A stretch of DNA of 64,000 bases from assembly GCA_039519185.1 (NCBI GenBank), contig CM076846.1, positions 125,430,182-125,494,181 of the forward strand, given 5' to 3'. Below, in pieces: positions 33,371-45,035 of the stretch (positions are counted from its first letter, which is position 1; every line of letters begins with the position of its first letter). This DNA is from Astragalus membranaceus. Taxonomy: Eukaryota > Streptophyta > Magnoliopsida > Fabales > Fabaceae. Under the pieces are notes generated by a model. It was not told the origin of the DNA, made no database searches, and saw only the letters and a list, made by a program, of their open reading frames with translations. The translations under genes were made by a program, and so were the position numbers.

Positions 33371-33803
33371 TGTTCCGGAGTGGGCTCAGGGCCCAGTACA
33401 GTCCAATAGGCCCAACACGGCCCAACTTGGCGTGCTCCACAAGATATGGCCAGAGCGCCTGTGCCACTATAAAACCAGCACAAATCCCGAGAATCAGGTA
33501 CGTTATCTCACCTTGTGAATCCTGCCCGAGCGTCACACTGACTAGAGCGTCGGAGTGTCATTGTAGGTACCACCTGCGTGCGGCCAAGACCCCAGGTTCC
33601 AGCCAGGTCCTTAACGACCGGACCAGGTCCTTCCCTGGTTCCAGCCAGGTCCTCATCGTCCAGGCCAGGTCCTTCCTCACAGGTCCTTCCATCAGCGACC
33701 GAGCCAGGTCCTTCCGTGCGGCCAAGACCCCTGGTTCCAGCCAGGTCCTCTACGACCCAGGTCCTCAACGACCCAGGTCCTTCTATTGGTCAAGGTACGA
33801 TCA
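33371..33803 (+). repeat. Left LTR of small LTR retrotransposon
   Basis: 433 bp. A TATAAAA box lies at 33468-33474 with likely transcription start about 30 nt later. The second half repeats 'ccaggtcctt'/'ccagccaggtcct' many times, a short pyrimidine-rich array. Confidence 0.92.
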
Positions 33804-35517
33804 ATTGGCGACCACAGTGGGAGGCCCGAGCGCTGTCCTACTTCGACTATGGCTCCACACGGAAGACCGCCCCAGACGCGGGCATCGACCATGCTGGTTC
33901 AGCGACCTAAGATGTTGGACGACCTAAAGAGCAGGGACGATCCAAAGACACTTAAACGAATTTAAGCGCAAACGAAACGTGGAAGAGGAATCTCGCCCTT
34001 AGTCTGCAGGCCATAACGTAGGCCGTGTTGACTCGATTGAAACATGCGAATATGCGTTGGAAATCTGAGAAGTAGAGCTACAGCTTTCATGTTGGAGTCA
34101 AGATCCAATTCGGGCGTCTTCCACCCGTTTATGGTCGCCCAAAGTGGGACGCACAAAAGCTGGTCGCCCGTGAGCGACCTAGAAGGTCTGCCTAGCTCGG
34201 AGACCATAATTTCGTCCACGTTCACCCGATGGGGGCGTGTGAGCATGCGTTGGAAAGCTGAGAAGTAGAGCTACAGCTTTCATGTTGGAGTCAAGATCCA
34301 ATTCGGGCGTCTTCCACCCGTTTAGGGTCGCCCAAAGTGGGACGCACAAAAGCTGGTCGCCCGTGAGCGACCTAGAAGGTCTGCCTAGCTCGAAGACCAT
34401 AATTTCGTCCACGTTCACCCGATGGGGGCGTGTGAGCATGCGTTGGAAAGCTGAGAAGTAGAGCTACAGCTTTCGTGTTGAAGTCAAAATCAGATTCGGG
34501 CGTTCTACACCCCTTTCTGGTCGTTCAAGTGGGGCGCCCGACCTACATCGAGCGCCATCGAAGTGGCCCAAGGGTCAGAATGACCCACAATCAAACGTAG
34601 GCCGCCGAGCGACCTACATCGGGTGTCACCGCATTGACACAAGCGAGTGCCACCGAGTTGGCCCAAAATAGATCACCGTGTTGATCAAATCGAACGTAGG
34701 ATCCCGAGCGACCTACAACGAGTGTCATCGAATGGCCCCAAGGTCCCGAGCGGCCTACTAAGAGTGCCATCGAATGGCCCAAAGCGAGCGCCATCTAATG
34801 GCCCAAGCAAAGTGAGTGGCCGCGACCACGTTCCAAAATAGATCACCGTGTTGATCAATTCGAACGTAGGATCCCAAGCGACCTACAACGAGTGTCATCG
34901 AATGGCCCCAAGGTCCCGAGCGGCCTACTAAGAGTTCCATCGAATGGCCCAAAGCGAGCGCCATCTAATGGCCCAAGCAAAGTGAGTGGCCGCGACCACA
35001 TTCAAATAGGAGTGGCAACGACCACGTCCCATCATGAGTGGCAGCGACCACATCCCAGTGTGAATGGCAGCGACCACATTCCAATAGGAGTGGCAACGAC
35101 CACGTCCCATCATGAGTGGCAGCGACCACATCCCAGTGTGAATGGCAGCGACCACGTTCCCATACGAGTGGCAGCGACCACACCCCCAACGGTTTACGCT
35201 AAGTCGCTCCCTGTAGGTCGGCCGAGCGAGGCTAGACAGGGGGGCAACGAGTCAAGCCTCGAATAGGCTGCGCTAAGTCGCTCCCGGTAGGTCGGCCGTG
35301 CATGACTCCACGGGGGCAGCGACCCCTGGATAGGTTTTGGTCCCGAGCGACCCAGTGCCTAGACTTCAAGCCAGACCGTGACTTGGTGTGGCGGCGACCA
35401 CACACCTCAAGAGATGGAGACCGAGTGCGCAATGCAACCCGGCCGCTTACGGCATTACTCGGGGTCAACGACTCAAGCCTCAGCCCGCCCGCTGGCGACC
35501 TAGGCTTAGGGGGCAAC
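33804..35517 (+). repeat. Repeat-built interior of small LTR retrotransposon
   Basis: A 39-codon ORF starts at ATG 33849 (MAPHGRPPQTRAST) and ends at 33965; it sits where gag would start but is too short to assign. The rest consists of nested duplications: a 193-bp unit in tandem (about 34045-34430), a 170-bp unit in tandem (34664-35000) and a 78-bp unit made of three 26-bp subunits with 'gtggcagcgaccac' (about 35005-35160). Longer ORFs over this stretch are products of the repeats. Confidence 0.85.
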
Positions 35518-35950
35518 TGTTCCGGAGTGGGCTCAAGGCCCAGTACAGTCCAATAGGCCCAACACGGCCCAACTTGGCGTGCTCCACAAGATATGGCCAG
35601 AGCGCCTGTGCCACTATAAAACCAGCACAAATCCCGAGAATCAGGTACGTTATCTCACCTTGTGAATCCTGCCCGAGCGTCACACTGACTAGAGTGTCGG
35701 AGTGTCATTGCAGGTACCACCCGCGTGCGGCCAAGACCCCAGGTTCCAGCCAGGTCCTTAACGACCAGACCAGGTCCTTCCCTGGTTCCAGCCAGGTCCT
35801 CATCGTCCAGGCCAGGTCCTTCCTCACAGGTCCTTCCATCAGCGACCGAGCCAGGTCCTTCCGTGCGGCCAAGACCCCTGGTTCCAGCCAGGTCCTCTAC
35901 GACCCAGGTCCTCAACGACCCAGGTCCTTCTATTGGTCAAGGTACGATCA
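35518..35950 (+). repeat. Right LTR of small LTR retrotransposon
   Basis: 433 bp, same ends as the left LTR; TATAAAA at 35615-35621. Confidence 0.92.
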
Positions 35951-36897
35951 CGACATAACCTTGATGTGATGCACATAGAGAAGAATATATTTGATAACAT
36001 CATTGGCACCTTGCTGGATATTCCGGGTAAGACGAGAGATCATGAGAAAGCTCGTTTTGACTTGCAAGAAATGGGAATTAGGAAGAAACTTCACCCTAAA
36101 GAGACAAATCAAGGTAAAAAACTTATGTTTGCAAAAGCATGTTTCTCCATGACACCGAATGAGAAGACTACTTTTTGTGGTGTCTTAAAGAAAGAAAAAA
36201 TGCCCGATGGTTGTGTATCAAACATTTCAAGATGTGTTCAACTTGCTGAAAGAAAAATTATTGGCTACAAGAGTCATGATGCACATTTCATCTTGCATTA
36301 CTTGCTTCAAGTAGCTGTAAGAAGCACAATGTCCGACCAAGTCCCCCATCCATTAATTCGCCTCTCTTCATTCTTTCGTTGTTTATGTCAAAAAGTTATT
36401 GAAGTGGGGGATCTAGATATCTTGGAATCAGAGATTGCAGAAACACTTTGCCAATCGGAGACGATTTTCCCCCCTTGTTTCTTTGATGTTATGGTTCATT
36501 TGCCTATACATCTAGTGAATGAGGTAAGATTTGGAGGCCCGGTTCAATTTATAAGGTGGATGTATTTTCCAGAAAGATATTTAGGTAAATTGAAGAGTTA
36601 TGTACGTAATAAGAGTCGTCCTGAAGGTTCTATTGCCGAGGGATACTTGGTTGAAGAATGCTTGACACTATGCTCACGATATTTGCATAATGGTGTTGAA
36701 ACAAGACATAACAGAATGACAAGGAATAGTGATAGATGTGATCCGGATGAACTTGAAAGCTCAGACTCTTATCCGGGCATAGGTCATCCGATTGGAGGAA
36801 AGAAAAAGGGAGGAGCCATTTCTTTAGATTCCAAGTCAAGGAATCAAATCCATCGCTACATCCTATTCAATTGCGACGAAATTGAAGAGTTCATTAG
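35951..36897 (+). pseudogene. TNP2-type transposase of CACTA-1, third part
   Basis: Resumes with HNLDVMHIEKNIFDNIIGTL, the conserved end of the TNP2 core, and continues into a DUF4218-like domain (KMPDGCVSNISRCV, FPPCFFDVMVHLPIHLVNE, FIRWMYFPERYLGKLKSYV). The frame is open to a donor site at 36898 (ATTAG|GTAAAT). The 80-nt intron 36898-36977 ends TTTTAG and rejoins in frame at 36978. Confidence 0.9.
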
Positions 36898-36977
36898 GTA
36901 AATAAATTTACTTGGACGTTTTAGTTACATGAAAGAGTTGCTTTACAATTATGCTAACAACGATTTTTAAATTTTAG

Positions 36978-37768
36978 GGAGCATGAAAATGAAACGACAA
37001 ATATCAATAAAAGAAAGAGGTGGAACCAAGCGAAGAGTCAAGGGCGAGATTTTGTTGAATGGTTCAAAACTCGTGCTTTAATGGATGATGTTCAATTCTG
37101 ATCAACTTAAGAAGTTGTCTAGAGGACCAAATAGAGTTGCACGGCGTTTTTCTGGCTATGTCATTAATGGTTATAGGTTTCACACCAAACAACGTGATGC
37201 AAGATGTAAAACCCAAAGTAGTGGTGTGACGTTGATGTCCGTAACCCAAAGTTTTGCAAGCACTAAAGATAAAAATCCTACAACAAATTCAATAAATTAC
37301 TATGGATCAATCATTGAAATAATTGAAGTAGACTATTATGGTCATTTCAAGTTTGTGTTATTTAGATGTGATTGGTTTGAAGTTGAAGACGACAAGTACG
37401 GGTTGACTTGTGTTCACTTCAACAAGAGATGTTCTATGGATGACCCTTTTGTGTTAGCTTCACAAGTCCATCAATGCTTCTACATTCAAGATCCTATTGA
37501 TGTGAATAGGAACTATGTTATGAAGACTTTTTCGAGAGACTTTTTTAATATGAAAGATGAGTCTTATTCAAATGCCCAACATTTGTATCAAAGAGAGTTG
37601 TTAGATCATGCGGTAAATCTAGCTACGAGCGATGACAACTGTGAAGTTGAATTGGCTAGGAGTGACATACCACCAACCATTATTGAAAAGTCTCTGCTTG
37701 ATTCAAATGAAAGGGATGTTGGAGATGATTCTGATTTTGATGACACTTTGTTTGACTACATGGATTAG
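36978..37768 (+). pseudogene. TNP2-type transposase of CACTA-1, C-terminal exon (frameshifted)
   Basis: After the intron the frame reads REHENETTNINKRKR...WFKTRA, then a one-base frame change near 37085. The following frame (SRGPNRVARRFSGYVINGYR, then the DUF4216-like FVLFRCDWFEVEDDKYG and acidic tail) runs to a stop at 37768. Together with the earlier shifts and two insertions this shows the gene is dead. CACTA-2 lies 42 bp downstream. Confidence 0.88.
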
Positions 37769-37810
37769 TTTATTTTTCATTTCATAATTTATTATTGTTA
37801 ATATAAGGTG

Positions 37811-38190
37811 CACTACAAAAAAATTGGTTATTAGCGACGGAAATTTCCCTCGCAAAATGTCCACTTTCCGTCGCTAATGACCATTAGCGAGGGAATCTGA
37901 GTCCGTCGCTAATTAGCGACGGACCATTCCGTCGCTAATTCCCTCGCTAATGGCAACCACGTGGGAAAATTCTGACAGCCACGCGTCCACGTTCCCTCGC
38001 TAATGCCTAGCCACACGTCCACTTTCCCTCGCTAATTTCCTCGCTAATGCCTAGCCACGCGTCCACTTTCCCTCGCTAATTCCCTTGCTAATGCCTAGCC
38101 ACGCGTCCAATTTCCCTCGCTAATTCCCTCACTAACGCCTAGCCACGCGTCCAATTTCCCTCGCTAATTCCCTCGCTAATGCCCATCTGA
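37811..38190. repeat. CACTA-2 left TIR and subterminal tandem repeats
   Basis: After the TIR, 'attagcgacgg' and 'ccctcgctaat' motifs alternate. From about 37976 to 38185 roughly five copies of a 45-60-bp unit ('gcctagccacgcgtcca' + 'ccctcgctaat') lie in tandem. Confidence 0.9.
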
Positions 38191-38370
38191 TTGTTTTTTT
38201 TTTGATTAATTTGCTTTTATACCTGTTTATTTTATTAATAAATAATAAAATCTAAACTACATAAAACAGTTTAAAATTAAAATTCTTCAATAAATAAAAA
38301 TTACGAGAATAAAATTTGAATCCACAACACTTAATCTGAAATGTTATAACAAAAACGTTAATCAACAACA

Positions 38371-38655
38371 CTAAAAGCTGCCACCATCAGACTCCTCAGC
38401 TTGCTCCTCATCTTGCTCATCATCTTCCTCCTCATCTTCCTCCTCATCTTGCTGCTGATTTTGCTGCATATTCTTAAAATACTTTAACATCATCGCCTGC
38501 CTACGGCTCACCTTCTCAAAGTTTTGCTGCATCTTTTTCATCGCCTCAGAAGAGGTCCTGACCTCCTATCGAGTATCGTGCAGCTCCTGTCGAGTAGACT
38601 GCAGCTCCTGTTGAGTAGACTGCAGCTCCTGCTCCATCTGCCTCATATGCTCTTT
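38371..38655 (-). pseudogene. Residual coiled-coil C-terminus of CACTA-2 partner gene
   Basis: On the minus strand the frame reads EHMRQMEQELQSTQQELQST, a heptad coiled coil, then SRRQAMMLKYFKNMQQNQQQ and an acidic tail, ending at TAG 38373-38371. One in-frame stop interrupts the coiled coil near 38567. This is the usual C-terminus of Transposase_24 (TNPA-like) proteins. It directly follows the DUF4216 segment of the transposase, with no Transposase_24 domain between, so the body of the partner gene has been deleted. Confidence 0.7.
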
Positions 38656-41600
38656 TTCACCTTTAACATATACCCCACTATTAATTGTTTTTTCCCCTCA
38701 CTCCATGATTGGGTGTCAAATTTGTAACCGTTAACTAGGTACGTGTGCCATTCGGTCACCTCAAGAAAAGGACCAACGGCTAAGTTCCTCAAGTGCCGGA
38801 TTTGGGGAGTTGGTTCTTCTTCATAAACCTAAGTAAACAACATATGGAAAAATAAGTCATGTCTCATATCTACTTTAAAGAATTATTCAGCGCCTTGGGG
38901 ATTTGGTTACTTACTCTAGTCTTAAACCAAGATGAAAAACTTTCATGTATACGAATAGAAGATTCTTCAGCGCCTATACCCTCAATTCGTAAGAATGCAC
39001 TGAAAAAGAATTATTATTACTCTTTAGATTGAAAGTTGATCAAAATCTGATTTAACATCATACACTATAGATTAACAACTGAATTGGAGCATACTTACTC
39101 AAGATATGGTTTAACTTCAGTTCAATTGATCAAGACATGAACATGTGCTGATTTATGCTCTTTATCTGATAAGTAGTTGGTTGACTTCTTTCCCGAAGGG
39201 CGACCAGGTTTGATAAACACGGATAAAGTGAGCGGGTGTCTTTCTTCTTCAATCTCCATTTCATTTCTATTATTTGTTGACAACATAAAGTTGTTGAAAT
39301 AATGTGAACAAAAATAAATTGTTTCACGGTGTAGATAAGCTGTGCAGATCGATCCTTCAACTCTAGCTTTATTCTTCACCGATCGTTTATAATCACCCAT
39401 TAATCTATTTGTTGAACGAAAAATACTTCATTAAACTAATAATCATACTAATTAAGATAATTTTAATAAAATGTTGAAATAGATAATTACCTCTCAAATG
39501 GATACATCCACCTATAATGAACTGGTCCACCAAGCCTTGCTTCATACGCAAGGTGAACCGGTAGATGCTCCATGGAATCAAAGAAACCGGGAGGAAATAT
39601 TCTCTCCAACTTACAAATAATGAAAGGAATATTCTGCTCCATCTTAATAAGATCATCCCTTCTCAATGTTGATGAGCACATATTTTTAAAATATTGACTC
39701 ACTTCAATAAGTGGTTCCAAAACACACTTTGGTAATGACTTAAAAGCAATTGGAAGCAAACACTCCATGAATACATGACAATCATCACTTTTCATCGCAT
39801 ACATCTTCCCGGTGTTCACATCGGCACATCTTGCAAGGTTAGAAGAATAACCATCTGGCATCCTCAATTCTTTCAACCATCGACAAACATCTTTCGCTTC
39901 ATCTGGTGTTAGGCAGTATTTGGCTTTGGGTTTTAACATCTTCCCATTAGGCATTTCCACCAAATTCAAATTAGATCGATGTTTGCTACAATAAAGTGCA
40001 GAATCCAATCTAGCCTTATTATTGTCTTTGGTTTATCTTTCACATTCATCACAGTGAAAAATATGTTGTCAAAGAAATTCTTCTCGATGTGCATAACATC
40101 AAGATTGTGCCTCAACAAATTATCTTTCCAATATGGGAGATTCCAAAATATGCTTTTTTTTGTCCAATTGTGCACCTGTCCATAACCATCCAGCCAGGTG
40201 AGCTCCCCTACCTCTGTGGCTTGTGGCAAATCCATAACTCTGCTCCAGATTTCACCTGATGTCAACAAAGGCGGTGATCCATCTGTTTCAACTGCCCTTT
40301 TCTTGAAGGCCTTCTTGTTCTTTCTAAATTTATGATCTTGCGGTAAGAATCTGCGATGCGAGTCAAACAAAGAACTCTTGCCCCCGTACTTTAGCGTAAA
40401 CGCCTTTGTGTGTTCCATACAGTGGGGACATGCCAATTTACCGTGAGTCCCCCAACCAGACAACATGCCATAAGCAGAAAAGTCGTTAATTGTCCACATC
40501 AATGCGGCTCTCATCATAAAATTTTTCTTTCGTGCTGCATCATATGTCAAAACACCCCCCACAATCTCTTAAGATCATCAATCAGAGGTTCCAAAAAGAT
40601 ATCAATGTTAGCTTTTGGATTGGATGGACCAGGTATCAGACAAGTCAAAAACATATACGGTTTAGTCATGCACATCTCAGGAGAAATATTGTAAGGGGTA
40701 ACAATGACTGGCCAACAAGAGTAGGGTGACGCCGATGCTTGGATATATGGAGTAAACCCATCAGAGCACAAGCCAAGCCGAACATTCCGTGGGTCTGAGG
40801 CAAAATCTGAATGCACTTGATAAAAGTGCTTCCACGCTTCATCGTCGGATGGGTGGCGTAAAATGTCGTCTGAGGTACGCCTATTGTCATAATGCCAAGT
40901 CATTTTCTGCGCAATTTCGGTCGATGCAAACATTCTTTGCAACCTTGGAACTATAGGCAAATAGAACATCGACTTTACAGGGATAGGTTTATAATTACGT
41001 TTTGCCCCTTTACGATCATGATACCTTGGCTTTCCATAGAATTTGCATTCAAGTAGCTCACCATCATTTTTACCAAATTCGTTGTTGTAAAACAACATGT
41101 GCCCTTTCTCACAACAATCAATCTTCTTAAATTTCAATCCCAGCTTCGAAACTAACATCTTTGCTTCATAATAATTTTTTGGCAAATTATCCTTATTAGG
41201 TGTCGCTTCCAACATCATTTCAGTCACATAGTCTAAACCCGCCTCAGAAATATTACTCATGGACTTGAGAGCTAAAAGTTTCACACACATAGATAATTTT
41301 GACTGTGGCAAGCCTTCAAACAACGGTTTGTTTGAATCTCTTAACAAATTATAAAAATTTTGTGCTTCTTCATTTGGAAGTTCATCATGATCGTCATATT
41401 GAGGCTCATCAAATGGCACATTCACCCTGAGACCATCACAAATCATGTTTTCCATCGACTCAAAAATTTCATTACGTGGAACACCAACACCAGAACTGCT
41501 TGAAGCCCCTACCTTAAAATTTTGACGTCGTTGTTCTCCATGGTCCACCCAAATCCAATATTTAGGCCTAAACCCCCATTGATACAAGTGCTCCCTGATT

Positions 41601-41797
41601 TCATTATCAGTCCTAATAGGTACACCGTCGCATTTTAAGCATGGACATCTAACCCCCTTTTCCCGTTTAGCCAATTCATTTCGCCACGCTACCACAAGAA
41701 ACTGTTCAACCCCAATTAGAAAAGATTCCTTCAAACCCGCTCTTCTCGGATATAACCGATCATACACCCATTCACGATTAAATTCATACAAATTCAT
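38656..41797 (-). pseudogene. TNP2-type transposase of CACTA-2 (several frameshifts)
   Basis: ATG at 41797 (MNLYEFNREWVYDRLYPRRA) opens the transposase-associated domain with CPCLKC. The TNP2 core follows: FYLPIVPRLQRMF, LRHPSDDEAWKHF, VIVTPYNISPEMCM. A frame change occurs in a C6 run at 40555-40560, and a second near 40030 just after HNLDVMHIEKNFFDN. The third segment reads through DUF4218 to YPFER. Introns are visible: 39490-39405 between YPFER and MGDYKRSVKNKARVEGS, and another starting at 39098. A short exon (about 38990-38910) and a DUF4216 beginning (WHTYLVNGYKFDTQSW, about 38830-38700) follow; the rest is missing. Another shift lies in the A-run near 38685. Confidence 0.88.
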
Positions 41798-43270
41798 CTA
41801 CACGCATTTAAGAAAACGTGTTAGATTCCCTTAACATTCCCAATAATCTATCAAGTTAGTGGCATCGATATGATCTTAGTGGAGATGATTTCGAGCCGAA
41901 TATGGGGGTTAAGGACAGATCAGACAAAACCCTTTTCCATATAAGTAGTGAAGGATCGAAGTTATTTCTAACTCCCAACCTTAAAATTGTTAGTATCGCC
42001 TCGCAATTATCTCAATGGAGATGATTTCGAGCAAAATATGGGGGTGAGGGACGGCATCACCTCACCCTTTTCCATCAACAACACACAGTCATCTAACCTA
42101 GGGTTCATGAAAACAACAATTAATTTATTTTGGAAACTAACCGTTATGAGATTGAGATCCGGTGCGGTACGTGGTTCGGTGACGGTGCGCACTCCGGTGC
42201 GGTTGTGAGACTTCAAACACCAACAATTTCAATCCTAAACCATTTCAACTTCAATTTCAATAACTAACTTCAATTTCAACTATTAATTTCAACAACAACT
42301 TCAATATCAACTTCAATTTCAACTATTGATTTCAATTTCAAGCAAAAAACATAAATCAATTCACTATTAATTTCAATTTCAATAAAACAACTTCAATTTC
42401 AACAAACAATTTCAATTTCAACTTCAAATTTTTATCCTACACAATTTCTATAAATCCTAAACTTAATCCTAAAACCTAAAACACAATTTCAATTTCTAAT
42501 CCTAAACACAATTTCACTAAAACAATATCAAAAATTAATTTTACAATATCACAAAACTAAATTCACTAAAATTACCAAACAACAATATCACAAAATTAAT
42601 TTTACAAATCCTAACAAAACAATATCAAACAAAATCAGTTGGTAAAAAAAAAATCAAAATCAGTAAAAAAAACCTCCAAAGGTAGAGCTCCGGTGGTGAG
42701 GAGGGCGAGCTCCGGTGGTGGCAAAAAGGGAGAGCTCCGGTGAGATAGAGATTCGCGTAGGAGAGAGAGGAGAGAGAGCGACGTCGCGTAGGAGAGAGAG
42801 AGAGAGAGGAGCGACAGCGACAGTTGGTTGTGGTGGTGTGGTGGTGCTGGAAATGGTGTGGTGGGGTTGGGGTTCGTGAGAGAAGAGTGAGGGAGTGAGA
42901 GAGAGAAGAGGAAACAGAGAGAGGAAAATGGGATCTGATTCTATTTAATTGGGGTTAGCGACGGAATTTGCGAGGGACTATTCCGCTACTAATCCCTTCA
43001 TGCTAACCAAGGTGGAACGGTCAAAAACATTAGGGAGGGATCAGTATTTCCGTTGCTAATCGCTTCGGTTTTCGTGCTGTTCTGATTTTAGTTTCCCTCC
43101 AAACAATTAGCGACGGACTGTTCCGTCGCTAATGCACTAATTTCCGTCGCTAATTTTCAAAAAAACGAAGACCCTTATTCCCTTGCAAATTCCGTCGCTA
43201 ATGTCAGTTTTAGCGAGGGAATCGTATTCCGTCGCTAATGTCTGTCGCAAATGACGTTTTTTTTGTAGTG
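41798..43270 (-). other. CACTA-2 5' flank, low-complexity repeats and right TIR
   Basis: In transposase sense this is the upstream region. It holds an array of 'caatttcaa'/'caacttcaat' words (42214-42500), a GA-rich stretch (42740-42930), and the subterminal 'ttagcgacggaa' motifs up to the TIR (42955-43270). A pair of near copies, 'ggagatgatttcgagc', lies at about 41880 and 42015. No further gene seen. Confidence 0.75.
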
Positions 43271-43443
43271 GTGATATTGGAATCTGTGCATTGATTATTA
43301 CAATTTCTCATAAATTTTTATCACTCACATGTGTGTTTAGATATTAATATATATTGTGTTTCAATGATGCAGGTAGTGTTTTCTTTAATTTCATTTCAAG
43401 AACATCTCCATTCAAGTTACAAACTACAGAAGGGTGTAGGAAA

Positions 43444-44295
43444 ATGGACAAGGACATTGATTTTGATTTTGAACAACTTAAAGCTAAATCAAGTGCGGAC
43501 TTGCTTCAAAAGTATAAAATCAAGATGGAAAATGAGAAAGCTTCAAAAAGAAGACATGGAAGCAATTCAAATCAAGGAAAAAATCAACATATTGGAAGCA
43601 CTCAGCAGCAGCCTATTTGCCTCGTAAGAAGTTATTTCCAATTCCAATTAGTTTTCTAAATCTATTGGAAGCATTCTAACTTAAGAAGAAAGCACAGAAC
43701 GTGATAGTTTTTAAGATTTACAATGAATGCATGAATCTGTCCTATATTACATAGTTAATATATAGTAATGTTTGGAACATGATAGTTTTTAAGATTTACA
43801 ATGAATGCATCAATCTGTCATGAATGTTTGAATTTGCCCTTATTTCTAGTCCCAAACAATAGGCATTGATGAAGGAAGGATCCAAAAGGGCCTTGGTAAA
43901 TCCACAAATAGGACCCAGTCATTGACTATCAGAGGAGTTTCGATCCCAGTAAGAGGATCAACAGGGTCAATAGAATCTCAAAACAAAAGGCAAGAAGAGC
44001 AAATGAAATCTTCCTTGAATATTAAAGCGGCAACCCAAGCAATAAAGACCACTCAAGTTTCTCACCAAAAAGACATTGCTAAATCCACAAGTAGGGCCCA
44101 ATCATCGACCAATGAAGGAGTTTCAATCCAAGTAACAGGGTCCAAAAAAATGCTAGATGCTATGAAGCCTTCATTGAACAATAGAGCTGCCACTAATATT
44201 GTTCAATCTGAACTCCCTATGAAGAGGCAGCTAAGGTCTACCGTTGGTGGAAATCAAAGTCAAGAAAAAATGCTAGATGCTATGAAGCCTTCATT
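43444..44295 (+). pseudogene. TNPA-like gene of CACTA-1, exons 1 and 2 (5' part)
   Basis: Exon 1 is 43444-43623 (MDKDIDFDFEQLKAKSS...; 60 codons, donor CTC|GTAAGA). Exon 2 begins at 43850 after TTTCTAG, in frame. It encodes a Ser/Lys-rich, apparently unstructured region. A 120-bp tandem duplication (units starting near 44147 and 44267) repeats 40 residues beginning KMLDAMKPS. CACTA-3 is inserted in the second unit after 44295, with ATT duplicated, and the exon resumes at 52117. The protein would be the DNA-binding partner of TNP2. Disrupted here. Confidence 0.8.
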
Positions 44296-44700
44296 CACTA
44301 CAAGAAAAATTGGACTTTGCGGCGGGCAAAATCCGCCGCAAAATCCAAATTTGCGGCGGATATTTAGACTTTGCGGCGGAATTTTGCCGCCGGTAGCCAG
44401 CTCGAAGCAAACGCTTTGCGGCGGATTATCCGCCGCACGTTTGCGGCGGATTTTGTAGCGCCGCAAATTCCGCCGGAACTTTGCGGCGGATAATCCGCCA
44501 GAAAATGGACAAATTTTTACCGCAAAATATCCGCCGGAAAGTTTCCAATATCCGCCGCAAAGTATCCACCGCAAAGTACTCATTATCCGCCGCAAAGTAC
44601 CCGTTTTATTTAAAAAAAATAAATATAATTTTTTTTAAAAACACGTTTTATTTAAAATTCCGCCACAAAGTCCAAATATCCGCCGCAAAGTACCCTTTTT
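44296..44700. repeat. CACTA-3 left TIR and subterminal repeats
   Basis: Dense 'ccgccgcaaag' and inverse motifs in both orientations, the presumed binding array for the TNPA-like protein. From 44700 to about 45035 the sequence is A/T-rich and noncoding. Confidence 0.9.
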
Positions 44701-45035
44701 TATTAAAAAAAAAAATTATTTTTAAAATATAAATATTATTTTTTAAAAAAAATCGTTTTAATTAAAAAAATATATTATTTTATTAATTTATTTAATTATT
44801 GATAAAAACTAAAATCCAATAACTAATTAATTTATAATTTAAAAAATAAAAATTGGGAAAAGCAGTAAAATATTATCACCAAAAAAATATCCATACAATT
44901 AATAAAATATCCATACAAAAAAATAAAATAATCTAAAGCTACTGGGGTGCCTGTCGGTCAATCTCATCAACATTATTATAATATGTATCATCATCTTGAA
45001 GTAAAGCACTAAGCGATGACATTTGGACATTAAGA

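Larger units (their letters stand above)
33371..35950 (+). mobile_element. Non-autonomous LTR retrotransposon, 2.58 kb (TRIM/LARD-like)
   Basis: Two 433-bp LTRs (TGTTCCGGAG...GGTACGATCA) flank 1714 bp without retroviral-type genes. The TSD CGACA is perfect (33366-33370, 35951-35955). The sequence after the left LTR, TTGGCGACCACAGTGGGA, has a Tat/Ogre-like PBS form, and a polypurine tract 'cttagggggcaac' precedes the right LTR. The LTRs differ at about five positions (about 1.2%), more than the Ogre LTRs. It depends on another element's proteins. It disrupts the CACTA-1 transposase. Confidence 0.92.
37811..43270 (-). mobile_element. CACTA-2: 5.46 kb CACTA transposon nested in CACTA-1
   Basis: The left end is CACTACAAAAAAATTGG and the right end TTTTTTTTGTAGTG, flanked by GTG (37808-37810, 43271-43273). 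Both ends carry 'ttagcgacgg'/'tccctcgctaat' subterminal motifs. The transposase gene runs on the minus strand. The element sits between CACTA-1's two genes, so it broke neither. Its own partner gene is nearly all deleted. The element at 61460-62402 and the terminus at 7458 share its ends. Confidence 0.92.

Noticed and set aside
34985..35165. CRISPR-like array of 26-bp repeats
   Set aside because: Units are contiguous without unique spacers and lie inside an LTR retrotransposon of a plant.
34591..35969. Several ORFs on both strands over the small LTR element (Arg/Pro/Ser-rich)
   Set aside because: They follow the 26-, 78-, 170- and 193-bp repeats in several frames at once, as expected of stop-poor repeats, with no domain pattern.
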